The translations under genes were made by a program, and so were the position numbers. Below the pieces are notes generated by a model. The model ran no database searches. It was not told where the DNA came from and worked only from the letters and a program-made list of their open reading frames with translations. A DNA stretch of 64,000 bases from Begonia masoniana (Eukaryota; Streptophyta; Magnoliopsida; Cucurbitales; Begoniaceae): positions 3,349,043 through 3,413,042 of the forward strand of contig CM039509.1 of assembly GCA_022432975.1 (NCBI GenBank), in the 5' to 3' direction. Below, piece by piece: positions 1-11,719 of this stretch (within the stretch, counting starts at the first letter, position 1; each line of letters begins with the position of its first letter).

Positions 1-48
1 CACACCATGATGGAAGATGGGCCAGATTATGGGATGATCATATAAGAG

Positions 49-1040
49 ATGGGCCACCGAGGTTCACAGTGGGTTTACTCAAACGTCAACTCAGCTCAAC
101 CGTTACCCTTGATATTAAGTTGTCTCAACTGCTATGCTCAAGCTTGGTGCAAGTTTATCAAGGGAAAATTGATGCCGACGTCCCAGAATTCTAAGCTCAC
201 CAAAGAGCGGGCGGTACTCCTGTATTGCATTATCACTGGTTGCTCCATAAACGTTGGACGAATTATCCACAATAATATCAGCACATATCATTAGGATTCT
301 ACCATTGCTGGCCATATTCACCTCATCCTCATCACACACCTCTGCGCTGCAGAGAATGTCCCTATGAGTTCAACTGACGAGCCTTGAATCCAGCAAAAGG
401 TTTATGTCTCCTCAAATATTTCAAAAATAGCTAAGTGGCCGCACAGCGAAGCTAGAAACAATGGATTGAGATTCATTGAGCATGGTGCTGATGTTGAAAT
501 TCCTCCTAAACTAATGTCCTTGCCTCGTATTCGGCACATCAAAGATGATATTATAACGAGTGCACAATGTAGCATAGCGCAAACAAAAAGAGAGCGAGTC
601 GAGACTCGTCAAAAACAGCAATATGAAAACCAATCAACTATGCCTCCTGATCAAAGCACCTCTTCATCATCTGTCATGCTACCTCGCTCTTACTCAACTA
701 ATGATGTGGGGCAGATGTTAGAAAATCTTACAATCCAATAAGGCCAAATGTTTGCCAATCTGGTTGCTCAACAAATTAGATTTGAACACGATGTAAGACA
801 AAGGCTGGAAAATATTTCTGATCAGCAAACATAGTTATCACGAGATCACACCTGCATCGAACATTGGTTGACGAATATGCAAAACCATTCACTAAAGCAG
901 ACAAACTTCTTTGCACGATATGTGAGAGAATTAAATGCTCATTATGACCATTCGGATCCAGCAAACCCACGTTTACCTATCTTCCCAGAGCACCTATTGA
1001 GGCCATATCACCCTCCAGAAAAGGGTGAGGACAACGATTA
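49..1040 (+). pseudogene. Relic of a 'putative plant transposon protein' (PF20167-like) ORF
   Basis: The first open stretch (49-294) contains a tryptophan followed by KFIKGKLMPTSQ, then KERAVLLYCII and SINVGRII. This is the characteristic core of the plant transposon-protein domain seen in retrotransposon-associated ORFs. A stop follows, and the protein resumes in another open stretch at 466-741 (FIEHGADVEIPPKLMSLP onward), which is the usual C-terminal part followed by a Gln/Ser-rich tail. Further stops and frame changes lie downstream to about 1040. No LTRs are visible around it, and the 5' side is cut by the window edge. The family assignment rests on motif recognition; the function of the domain is not established. 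It may be distantly related to the third ORF of the SIRE element at 18129-20181. Confidence 0.6.
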
Positions 1041-1204
1041 GCCCGACACGTCATGAGTTACGCTATTTTTCAACTACTTTTTAGTTTATTTTATGCATTG
1101 AGGATCATATTTATTTTAACTTTGGGATGATTATAGCTTACCTTATGACTTTGCAATAGTTTGTGATATATTTTAGTTATGCAATCTAAAATCTTTATTT
1201 ATGT

Positions 1205-1405
1205 AAGTTCAACTCGTTAAACTCGGCTCGTTACGCTCGTTGGGTCGACTCGGCTCGTTAAGCTCATGGTTCGCGAGCCGGCTCAGATTGAAAATTTTTT
1301 AGAGTCGGCTCGTTAGGCTCAGCTCGACAGGCTCAGCAGGCTCCGTGAGCTGGGTCTTTCTCGGCTCGGCTCGGCTCGACTCGACTAGCTCGATTAATAT
1401 CTCTA
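1205..1405. repeat. GCTCG-rich simple repeat cluster
   Basis: Dense repeats of GGCTCG, GACTCG and GCTCGTTAAGCTC occur on both strands in otherwise AT-rich DNA. Such clusters often form subterminal regions of plant hAT elements, but no convincing TIR or 8-bp duplication was found here. The remaining DNA between 1041 and 1649 is unremarkable. Confidence 0.35.
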
Positions 1406-1649
1406 TTGTTAGTTCATCCACTAGTTGTTAAGATTCTCAATACTTCCAAGAACTGTAAGGTTATAATCATTCATAATTTGATCGAATCGACTCTGTTCCT
1501 ATGATGTTTACAATTCAATCTTTTTGTTTTTCCTTCTGATCCTTCCTATCGCAGGCTTGACATCTCTGCGATCGTGAAGCTAAAGTAAATGTGGCTATCG
1601 TATCAAACTTCAACACCCGATTAAGGATCTAGTAAACTTCCCATGACAT

Positions 1650-4600
1650 TCATCGATTGTGAATCGAGGATCTAGTAGTAAGAGATGATCTCATATCTAC
1701 AATTGCAGACTTATCTGCACCCAAGTTAATGGCCTCTTTGCTCGCTCTTATAAATCTCGCAACAGCTCCTTTTGCATAGCTATTTGCTTCTTTCACGCTC
1801 ATTTTCGAGCTCATTTCGTCCGGAAAGCTACTCAGAAAGTGATCTCCATTGAGCACAGCAGCTAATTGGATGATCTCCCTCTGAAATTCTGACAATCGAT
1901 TGTCTTCCTTTGCCTCTGTTTTCCTCAACGGTACTACATCCGGCAAGATCTCTGCAATAATAGATTAGCATGTTCAATAAGAAGTAAATCTCCATCGGGT
2001 CATGTTAGAAATCAAATAATAATTTGAAAAAGAAAATTCCAAATTAAATACACTGGAAAAAAAATCCAAACAAGAAAAAACTACGGGCAGAGAACAAAAT
2101 ATCACTGTCAAAATCGAAACACAACCACGAGTTTCGCAACGCAATCTTACATTAATTTATACATAAAAACAAAACTCTTAATGAGATTCATAATGCGAAT
2201 ATGTCGACCAGACTTGAAAGAATTTGAGTTATTGAAATCTAACAAGTCGTAATTCAAATGCGAAACATCAGTATTTACCTCAAAATATCGTATTGATCAT
2301 TACTCATTCAAATATACAAGGGTAGGAAGGAGCGAAACTTGAACCATACCTGGGCAATCCATTCTCGGAGACGTTAATTCTCCGAAAATATGCTCGAAAG
2401 TCCCTGCCCATGCATCTCTGTGGGTTAGGAAATTAGAGGAGAGGTTAAACACTTTCTTGATGGTAGCAGGGATTGAAGAATGCTCAAACTCAGAGGTTGG
2501 AGTAGGGCCATTTGGAGCACCTATTACTGCAGATCATAGTAGAAATCTTATTATATACTCTCAAAAAGGCAGAAGACAAGATACATAAATATATATCCTC
2601 CTCCGAACACATAACATGTTGGGTTTTTTCATATATTTAGACAAAGAAATCGCGAGATCTTCATCTGGCAAATTAGTTCGGTTCGCAGTAGTTTTTCAAG
2701 ACAAACCAAGAATGCAGAATAATTGCACAATCCAATCTAAACCAAGCCAACTAATCATCATGCATCAAAAATTTAAAACAAACTAAACCCAACCAAAAAA
2801 TGAAAAATATTGAACAAATTCGAATACACTATAAGAACAGGCACTATATTTTGGATTGTTTTATTATTGGATCATTATTTATATATTTGTAAAGAATATC
2901 ACTATACTGTATGATTAACATTAGTTTTTAAAAATTATCAACACCAAACCAAATTAATTTAATTGACCAAACAGATCGGTCGATAACGATTTGAGATTTG
3001 TATCGATTTGAGTAGTTTGGTAGATTTGTTGACTTCATTTGAACAAGACCTCTAAAAGAAATCAGTTTATCTGGCCAAAGCAGGATCATATGACAAATCA
3101 AAGTAACACTCGAAGAACAGCAAACTAAAAATAGTTTTATTTGGCTTACCAGTCCCTTTCTTAATCCAAGGGGAGGCCATAATTGTCGGAACTCGAACAC
3201 CAAGCCGATCGAACTTGAAGAAATAAGGAGCAGGGCCAGTATTTCCATCAGGGTTAGGAACATTCCCAAAAGGAGTCTTCTCGTGATCATAAAATCCACC
3301 ATGTTCATTGTAAGTAACGATAAAAAGCGTCTCGTTCCACTGAGGACTCGCCCTCAAAGTCTCGTACACTTCCTTCACGAGCTTCTGCCCGTTTGCAACA
3401 TCATGGGATGGATGATCGTCGTTTGCTGGAATTGTGATCAAATCGAAATATCGAGGCTCGATCACAGTCAAATTCGGTAGCTTCCCATTTTTAGCATCTC
3501 TCCTGAACTTCAAATCATACTGATGAAACTTGGAAATATACCTCAATTTCCTCATATTTCTATAGAACAGGGTAGAAGGTATGGTTTGGAAGTAAATCCC
3601 AAAGTCCAGTCCATTTTCGTCAAGAGACTCAAATATAGTTTTCTGAGGGTAGCCGAGAGCCAATTGCTTCGTGACATGGCTGGTCGAACCATGAGATGTT
3701 GCAGAATAAACAAATAGCCTGTTGGGTTGAGTTGGACCAGGGATGGAAGAGAACCATCTGTCGAAAACTGCAAATTCTCGAACCAAAGCTTCGTATATCG
3801 GCACAGATTCAGGCTTAAACCCTTTCATCACTGTTTCTGAGAGGTCAGAAGACATTGATAGTGCTTGCTCTACAAACCCAGACATGGAAGGAAAAGAGCC
3901 AGACCCAAATACCTGTAAAGAAAAATTAAAATAATAATAGTGTGATAATCATATTCATATAATTTATAATTGTAAAGTTATAGTAAAACAAGCATTTTCA
4001 TCGACCATGTTGGATGGAACTTAACAGGGTTGTTATGTTCGATAATTATAGTTAAATTTTCCATACTCAACTTAAATTAAGCAATGTAGGATAATCACAG
4101 ATCATTACGAATATCGCAGCTCAATTTACACGACAGTGTGAGGACATTGCAACTGCAAAATGACCCATTTTCAACAAAGTTCACCTCGGCCGAGTGTGAT
4201 CTGAAGAGGATTTCCTAGAAAATACGAGCTCTGATACTATTTTTTCTCCATTAATAAGACATGCGTGTGAGATTTGATTGCACTTGAACACAATGCGCAA
4301 TCAAGGTATAAGCAATCAATTCAATACATTTACAGACTCGATTTTATGTGTTAGCCAACTAATTTGCAGTAAGTTTAGATCATTAATCGTCTCAAAAAAC
4401 CCAACAATACCTGTTGAAGCACTTCTTCGAACGAGTGACCCGGATCCGTATTTACAAATTCAGCATCATCAGTGAAGCAGACTGATTCGGTGGCTGGATT
4501 CTTGGTAGAAACCGGGTTACATTCATCTCCAGTAACCCCATTGATTAATGGGTTTACAGATTTCTTCATCCACCCAAGCATGTGATCGAACGACCGATTT

Positions 4601-4743
4601 TCCATCACTAAAACCACAATGGTCTTAATCGGTCGGTGTTCTTGCTGGTGGGCCGGCGTCGGAAGCCATGAGAGAGTGAGAAACAGCAAGAAAATGGCGG
4701 AAAATGAAGGGTTCGTTCTTCTTCGTCCTTCCCTCGTCGCCAT
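1650..4743 (-). CDS. Non-specific phospholipase C (NPC), four exons
   Basis: NPC enzymes hydrolyse phosphatidylcholine, phosphatidylethanolamine and similar lipids to diacylglycerol, acting in membrane remodelling and phosphate or stress signalling. On the minus strand the exons are 4743-4411, 3912-3150, 2526-2350 and 1951-1650, all with GT donors and AG acceptors, giving 1575 nt or 524 residues, a normal family length. An N-terminal hydrophobic stretch (about residues 14-30) looks like a signal peptide. Family motifs are ENRSFDH (48-54), TQPNR (172-176), NDDHPSHD (275-282) and EHGGFYDH (314-321). Residue 313 before EHGG is Asn where I expect Asp from the family consensus. An upstream in-frame ATG at 4800 would add 19 residues; the 4743 start is preferred because it sits just before the signal peptide. 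The product most resembles secreted or endomembrane NPC1/2/6-type proteins; the exact orthologue cannot be named by eye. No internal stops; likely functional. Confidence 0.93.
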
Positions 4744-6276
4744 TAACGAAGAAATAGATTTGCGAAGAAGAAAATGATATATAAACACATCCAAACTCAC
4801 TGATTCTATCAGATATTTTTACAGTCAAGAAAGAGAGAGGATGAGAATCTTTGCTGAAATGGAACCGCGCGGCAGGAATTCTGGGTTTTGCTCAAAATCT
4901 TAGCAAATTTGGGATTATGCTCCAAATAAGTAAGAAAAGCGACAGATAAGGAATTGGAAATTTGTCACGTTATGGGAATTGGAGTGACGGTGAATCTTTG
5001 TCCTTTACGACAGTGTGAGAATTTGGTTCAGTTGTGTGCTTTACGGAGCATCCACGTGTCCTACTCATATTTCGGGTCAAACTAGTGGACCAATCAAAGA
5101 CAATGAAATTCATTTTTTTAATCATTAATTATTAATTTAATATTTTATCCAAATAGTTGCAGTTATTTAGGGTAAACCTACCAAATTTAACTATTTAGCT
5201 GATTGTAGCGTTATTGTCCATTGACAAATTCGTCATTAAATTATAATCTAAGTTTGTTAACAAATTTGTCATTAAATTATATTATGTTAACAAAATAACT
5301 TTTGTTATCTATACTCTATTAAAATTTGTTCGTACGAGAGTCCGCTGTCGGTGTACTCACAAGATAAATGTTGCTTTGTTAACAAAATATTGTTTAAGGG
5401 CGATTTTATTAACAAACATAGTTTAAAAATGAATTTGTTAATGACATCGTAGTTTTTTTTTTTTTCTGTTAATTACCTTATAATTTAACTACTTGTTATT
5501 ATTTTAATTATGAACGATATATCGTTATTTCATGGAGTAAATTTAAAGTTGAAAATTAATATATAATTATTGTTAAAATAAATAAAGAAACTCAATTGAT
5601 ATTTAAAATAATAATTTTTTTTCTTGCATCAAAGTATTTACCACCATAGAAAGAAAAGAGACATGCATATTATATCTTCCCGCGTTACGTGGCATAGAAA
5701 GACACAAGGCACCCAAATCATATCTTATTCACATTATTTTATTTTTTTAGTAATGTTACTTTTGACTCTAATATTACACGATGACATGACATTGCATAAA
5801 TTAATAAAAAAATTATACGTGTAATAAATATCGTAATATAAAAAAAATATTTAAAGTAATTACAACTCGAGGTAGCACTTCCTCGCACCGAAACATGCAG
5901 AGGGTGGAGGTTACATTGGTCGAAGATGATGTCGTGCAAAATTCTCAGCATGAGAAATAATTGTTGAGGAGAAACGGAAGTAGCTACAAATATGATTCTT
6001 AATCAACAAAGTGAACATAGAATTTGTATTTATGTATGAATTGGTCAAAAACATCTTCTATAGCTCAAATAACTACCATTTTCCAAAAAATAGAGATATG
6101 GAATATATTGTTATAGTAGACAAATCGTCAATTTCTCCGACTACGTTTCATAAACAGATCTTCACCTCCACACTAATCACGAGTTTCTATACATTCTCCT
6201 CGTATATCTTCAAAACATCCTTAACCCTAGGTTTCGAAAAGGGCAACGGTAAACGAAGGGAATGGAAGGTCGTTAC
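4744..6276. other. Promoter-side intergenic DNA of the NPC gene
   Basis: This AT-rich stretch must hold the 5' UTR and promoter of the minus-strand phospholipase gene. Between about 5210 and 5450 a phrase of the type GTTAACAAAAT or CAAATTTGTCATTAAATTA recurs several times, suggesting an old degenerate repeat. No coding region or clear element could be supported. Confidence 0.4.
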
Positions 6277-7174
6277 TAGGGGTGAGCAAGAACCGGATTG
6301 GACCGAAGAACCGGACTGGAACCGAAAATTTGGTCCAGTTCTGGTCTGTTTTGCAACTTAAATAACCGAATTTTGGTTTTTTTTAAGTTGAACCCGAAAA
6401 ATACGGTTCGGTTTTCGGGTTTGATGATAAAAACCGAAATTATGCCAGAACCGAATTTAATCACTGCCCAGTGCCCTAAGCCCTCTCCTCGGCTGCTCCT
6501 GCCTCTCAGTCTCAATCTCACTTCGCTTGAAGCTCGCTCAGACCTCAGTTCGCACTCGCAGTCGCCCGACGCCAAACCACAGTCGCGACTTCCGACCTCG
6601 ACTTCCGACCTCGACTTCCGACCTCAACTTCCGACTTCTGACTTCGACAAAGCTTCCGACTTCCGACTTCGACGAAGTCACCGACTTCCGACGAAGGTAA
6701 GCAATTTTTATAGCATTACTCGTTCGTGGCTCTGAATATCTTAATGTAGCATTAAAGTTTTTGTGATTTTGCTGTGCATTAATGTTTTGAGTCGCAAACT
6801 TTGTACCAATTTATCTATTGAATTTCTTTTATATACTCAGTAGTTTTTTAGAAAACTTTCATCAAGTCTTCCTAATTCGACGAGAGACGGAAGAGGGAAT
6901 GAACCAAAAGTTCATAGCTCTTAAAAAGGAGAAAATTGTATTGTTCTAATTTTCAACACTTGTTTCATTTATAGGTAAGCATATAAGCCTAATTATAAAG
7001 TCATACTTGGTATTTGGAGTTGAGTAGCAATTGAAATAGCTCTGCATTTATTTATTTTATAAGAGAATCACTTACATTTCATAGCTAGTTTTCTGATTGT
7101 TCATAATATGAGAAATTACTGTTACTATTTGTACTGATTGTCTTTGGGAAATCCTATGAAAATAGTCTTTGAAA

Positions 7175-7493
7175 TAGTTTGGAAGGTTGGCAATGACGGA
7201 ATAGAGGCCGGAACCAATCTTGTGCCGGTGAGTTTACTCTATCTCCATATCAAATCCTTAAATGCTTCTTTGCAGTAACAATATGAAGCAAGCAGCTGAG
7301 CTAAGTATATATACCATTTCCTTAGTTTTTTTTTTTTGTGTCTGATAGGCCTCCATACCAAGACCAATTGCGAAGATCGCTGTTACATTCGTTGCATTGG
7401 CTGTCACACTATTTGTTCTTAAATCTTTTCTTGTCTACAGCTGTGTTTTGCTCTGGTATGGTCTCTATGTCCCAATTAGAATTATCAATAGGC
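7175..7493 (+). pseudogene. Two exon-like fragments, possibly captured host gene
   Basis: Inside the hAT element a reading frame EAGTNLVP (near 7204-7227) ends at a GTGAGT donor. After an intron-like gap, a frame starting behind TGATAG at 7349 reads ASIPRPIAKIAV, then a hydrophobic VTFVALAVTLFVLKSF segment typical of a membrane helix, and ends near a GTATGG donor at about 7456. A one-base shift seems to break the frame near the end of the second piece. This looks like a processed or transduplicated fragment of a plant membrane protein rather than transposon coding sequence. The donor gene was not identified. Confidence 0.4.
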
Positions 7494-7937
7494 GTAATCT
7501 AGATCTAATAACTCTTATTCCCACTCTGATAATTTTCTGTTTTCAAATAGAGTAGTTATTCTACAGGTGTAGCACTGTTTTATAGTTTTATTGATTAAAT
7601 TCTGGATTGTTTTTTCTATTGATTTTTTTTTGTGATTTAAGGTTTTATTATAGAGTAATATTATGAGTTTTCAGTGGGCCAAACTCCTTACAATGTAAAA
7701 TTATATATTAAGGAAAACTGCAGAGTGCCCAGTTTTGCACCCTTTGCCAATGGAGTGGGCCAAACTGTAAAGTTCATATCGGTTTTTCTATTTCACCATC
7801 TCATCTCCCAGCAATTTCTTAGATTTACTATTGTTGGTATTTTCTTTTTTTTTTTTAACTATTAAAAAAAAAGTGGGAAAACCGGAACCGGATTAGACCG
7901 AACCGAAATTACGATCCGATTCTAGTCCGGTTTTTTT

Positions 7938-8037
7938 NNNNNNNNNNNNNNNNNNNNNNNNNNNNNNNNNNNNNNNNNNNNNNNNNNNNNNNNNNNNNNN
8001 NNNNNNNNNNNNNNNNNNNNNNNNNNNNNNNNNNNNN
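7938..8037. other. Assembly gap (100 N)
   Basis: A run of exactly 100 N, the usual placeholder for a gap of unknown size. The 331 bases after it (8038-8368) show no recognisable feature. Confidence 0.99.
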
Positions 8038-8368
8038 TATAACAAGTTGAATGATTTTTTTTTATATACAAATGCTCTTAACATGCTTACATTGATAGTC
8101 TAAATATCGATATCATATATTTTTTCCTTTACTGTGCAAATCTATATGCAAGGAAAAAAGGAACACTTGATATATTGTCGAGGTCATCAAATAATCCAAG
8201 GTCGACGAGTTGACCCAATTCTTAGTTGGGTCGATTTGAAAATTTTTGTTAAGGTCTGGTCTGGGTTTGATTTGTGCTTGGACCATGCCTGATCGAGTCC
8301 ATCTCAAACGAGTCTTGAACCATATTTTATAAGTGGGCTATCCTACAAGCTTTATCCAACACGCTATA

Positions 8369-8879
8369 TGTGACATTCCACTATGTGAAGGCTAAGATGG
8401 CCTTGTGAAGACCCAACTCATACCAATGAGGAGCAAAATCTCATATCGCTTAAAAGAGTAAAAAATATATAGTTTATAAGTAACGTTTACCTCTCTACCT
8501 AGTACAACGTATTTTGGGATAACCTCAAAAACAAATTTGTATGGGTTTCAGCACAAAGCGTACAATTTTGTACTACGAGCATTGGTGGACGTTACAGATG
8601 GTATTAGAATCACTGTTTAACAAGAAGTGTGGCCGACGAAGACGTCGAATCCCAAAGGGAGGGAGATTGTAACAACCTGTCGTGTGAAGGTTAAAACGGC
8701 CCAGTATAAAGACTCAGTTCATATAAGTAGAGATACACAATCTCACATTGTTTGCGATAGTGAAAAATGCACAGTTTATAAATAAGATTCTCTTTTCTAC
8801 CTAGTCCAACACGTTTTAGGATAACGTCAAGAACAAATTATCAAATAATTTTGTAGTGGAAGCACTGAGGGACATTATA
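8369..8879 (+). mobile_element. TRIM (small LTR element without coding region)
   Basis: Two related sequences of roughly 210-230 bp stand in direct orientation: 8369-8596 (TGTGACATTCC...GTTACA) and 8668-8879 (TGTAACAACCT...CATTATA). They share phrases such as GTGAAGG and TAGTCCAAC/TAGTACAAC. The 71-bp interior begins with TGGTATTAGAATCAC, a decayed form of the initiator-methionine tRNA primer site TGGTATCAGAGC, and ends with the purine tract AAAGGGAGGGAGATT. This is the layout of a TRIM. The target duplication is not convincing, consistent with age. Sequence at 8880-9290 holds nothing I recognise. Confidence 0.65.
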
Positions 8880-9613
8880 TTATCTCATAGGCAGGTGAAG
8901 AGGCAGAATTATAAGACGACTTTGAACAAGAAGTCAGCTTCGCGGCAACAATTAACGAAGTCCCAACGCTAACGATTTTGTAACGAGCACTACATTGGTA
9001 AAAAAAAATATAGTCAATCTACTATCGGACTCAAAAGTCGGGTTGATAGTTCAAGGTCGGTGGATAGGCCTCCGACTACAAAATTTGGTCTGCGCCAGAC
9101 GAGGCCTAACTCAAGGCACGCCTTGGTTCAATGGTGATCCTAAACATGTTGTTTAAGTGATATTTGTAGATAACTGTAAAATATTTATAAATTTAATTAT
9201 TTATAGATGATGGTAATTATTATAACATTGAATGAATAACGTGAAAATGTTAATTAATAGTATAAGATTAAAATAAAAAGTATATGTGCATGGGGGTGGG
9301 CAAATCTCGATTCAATTTGGGTCTTGACCGAACTGAAGCGAGATTTTTGGTTTTCAGTTTCGGTCTCAAAATTGAAACCGAACTGACATCGCACCCAAAT
9401 CGAATCGAGAATTTCGATTCAATTTGGGTCGGTTCAAGTTCAGTTCCTGCCTATAATTAAAAAAAAAAAAATCCACAACAAATATACCCAAAATTTAAAC
9501 ATCAAATATACCACATTTAAACAAATATACCAACATTTAAACACCAAATATAACATATTAAACAAACATACCCACGATTAACTAACATTTAAACATCAAA
9601 TACAAACACCTAA

Positions 9614-10383
9614 TGTCGCGACCCCTCTTTTTTTTGTAAGATATTATCCACTTTGTAATGATCCGGGATTTGTCTATACTCGGCTTCAAAATTTACCTAT
9701 ACTAGAGTTTAGATCTCCGAGGTTTGTCTCACAATCGTACTCACGGATTTGTTTTCAACGAGGACTTCCCAAGTGGTCACCCAACTTGGTACAGCTCTCG
9801 CACGAGCATTCTTAACTTCGAAGTTCTGATGGGATCCAGTACAATTGTACTACAAAACGCATCTTACTTTCTAGGGGATGCATCATTTTTTACATATGTT
9901 TCTTTTCCATCTTCCCCCAAGCGATGTGGGATTGCGTCCAACCCCCTCTCGGGTCGTCACAATCACCCCCTCCCCTTTCGGGAGCCAACGTCTTCGTTGG
10001 CCACATTTCTAGTGTGGTACAGACTCTGATACTATTTGTAACAACCCCTCTTTTTTCTATAAGATATTGTCTGCTTTGTAACGATCCGGGATTTGCCTAT
10101 ACTCGGCTCTGGAATTTGCCTATACTCGAGCTTAGATTCAGAGCTTTGCCCCGCAATCGTACTCACAGATTTGTTTTCAACGAGGACTTCCTAAGTGGTC
10201 ACCCAACTTGGTACTGCTCTCGCCCGAGCACTCTTAACTTCGGAGTTCTGATCAGATCCGGTGCAATTTTGTTACAAAATGCGTCTTACTTTCTAAGAGA
10301 GGCATCTTTTTTTACATATGTTTCATTTTCATCTTCCCCAAAGCGATGTGGGATTGCGCTCAACCCCCTCTCGGGTCGTCACA
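9614..10383 (-). mobile_element. Cassandra TRIM with 5S-rRNA-like LTRs, copy 1
   Basis: Two direct repeats, 9614-9961 and 10037-10383, begin TGTCGCGACCCC / TGTAACAACCCC and end GGGTCGTCACA. Between them lie 75 bp ending with ACTCTGATACTATT, the reverse complement of an initiator-methionine tRNA primer site, so the element points to the minus strand. Each LTR carries a stretch (9757-9850 and about 10179-10272) with GAGGACTTCCC, GGTCACCCAACTTGG, GCTCTCGC and CTTAACTTCG-AGTTCTGAT, which is the reverse complement of plant 5S rRNA, including its internal control region. That 5S-derived block is the hallmark of Cassandra. The flanking CCTAA at 9609-9613 and 10384-10388 is a perfect 5-bp target duplication. 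It has no coding capacity and depends on other elements' enzymes. Confidence 0.9.
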
Positions 10384-10435
10384 CCTAATAATTCATAAAA
10401 TACTAATATTCATCATACTTAATAATTGAAAATTA

Positions 10436-11719
10436 TCCTTGAACATAAAAGTCTTCAAGTAATCGGTCTCCCTAAATTTACTCGTCATCATTGAAAGTTG
10501 TCTTCTTCCTTGCATTAATTGAATATTTCATTTACACTCTAAAATGAGTTTTGGAACTTGAAACATTGATGAAGGACAAAAGAAGTTTACTCTATAACTC
10601 AATAATAGTTGACATATCTTCATCTTTTTCTTGAGTCCTTTTGTCGAGAACAGAAATTTCTGGGAAAAAAAAACAATATTTGCAAGAAAATATTTTATAT
10701 AAAATAAATAAAGTATCTTCATCAATAGATTGATAATCATCAATTGCCTCAGATATACTCGGAGTTTTGAAACGAATCTAACTTTGAGTGCAAATAATAG
10801 CTTCCACAGTTGGTCCACAATACGACCACCACAACTAAATGCTGACTCTGAAACGACAGTTGAAATTAGAATTATTAACACATCTTTGACTATTTTACTC
10901 AAAATCAAATATTTACGGGAGTTCAATTTCCACCACGATAATATGTCTAAACTATCTAAGTATTTTTCGAGAAATTTGAAAAATACTTATCAAGTTCTGA
11001 CATAGTTATAGAAGTATCATACTCAAGAGAATTGTCAAAATATATAGAGAATACATTATTTGCTGCCTTTGGAAACTCGTCATTTGAACTTTGGCACTCA
11101 TCATTTGAATCACCTTTGTACTCTAAATATAATTTTTTCATTACATTCTCCACTTGTTTCATAACATCATCAATTCTTTCATTGCCCACCAAAATACTTG
11201 GACAATGTTTTAATAGTTTTAACTTGCATCTTAGATCAAGAAAAACCGCCACAAAGACAAGAGTATTGAACTTTTCAAAAGTGCCCCAATACTTGTCAAA
11301 CTTATTATGCATTCTTAGAGTCATTTTCTTCAATAGCATATTGTCACCCTCGGCATACTTTTGAATAATCATCTTCAACTGACATACTTCATTGACGTAC
11401 AAGTGAGATGTAATATGCAATGAAGCTGAAATAGTGTTAGTTGAGTCATAAAACAACTTTAAAAACTTGCAAAATTTTCTAATATTAGCTCAATCTTCAC
11501 TTGTAGAAGGTTCTTTTTCTACCATGTCTGATAAGAAATGACTGTCACATCCTCTCATTCATATTTTTCAGTGCTATCTAACATCAAGTACATAAAGTTT
11601 CATCTAGTACACAAATATAAAGTTACATTATCTTTAAAGGTAATCTTCACACTGTCGATATAATTCTTAAACTGATGTAATATTTCCGATGACAATTTAA
11701 CATATTTGACAGTCTTTCG
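10436..11719 (-). pseudogene. hAT transposase, C-terminal half (broken)
   Basis: Reading leftward from 11719, the translation gives KTVKYVKLSSEILHQFKNY, then a TRWNSTYLML-like site whose Trp codon is a stop (TGA), a DUF4413-like region (SASLHITSHLYVNEVCQLK, KFDKYWGTFEKFN, VFLDLRCKLKLLKHC), and finally the hAT dimerisation region KYLILSKIVKDVLIILISTV-SESAFSCGGRIVD. Several stops and frame shifts interrupt it. The zinc-finger and N-terminal catalytic part is absent, because a SIRE copia element begins at 11720 exactly within this reading frame. Closest kin are Ac/RICESLEEPER-type plant hATs. Confidence 0.8.

Larger units (their letters stand above)
6277..8037 (+). mobile_element. Short hAT element, 3' end partly in gap
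   Basis: The left end TAGGGGTGAGCAAGAACCGG is a hAT-type terminal inverted repeat and is followed by subterminal GGTCC/ACCGG/GGTTCGG repeats. A CpG-rich leader follows at about 6475-6690. Near 7870-7937 the sequence becomes GTGGGAAAACCGGAACCGG with subterminal repeats, matching almost word for word the DNA at 26013-26050 that leads to a hAT right end at 26187. The real right end of this copy therefore probably lies inside the N run at 7938-8037, so its 8-bp duplication cannot be tested (left flank GTCGTTAC). There is no transposase, so it is non-autonomous. Confidence 0.6.

Noticed and set aside
8276..8283. CTTGGACC as a matching target duplication for the hAT right end at 25804
   Set aside because: No terminal inverted repeat follows it at 8284, so the octamer match is likely chance.
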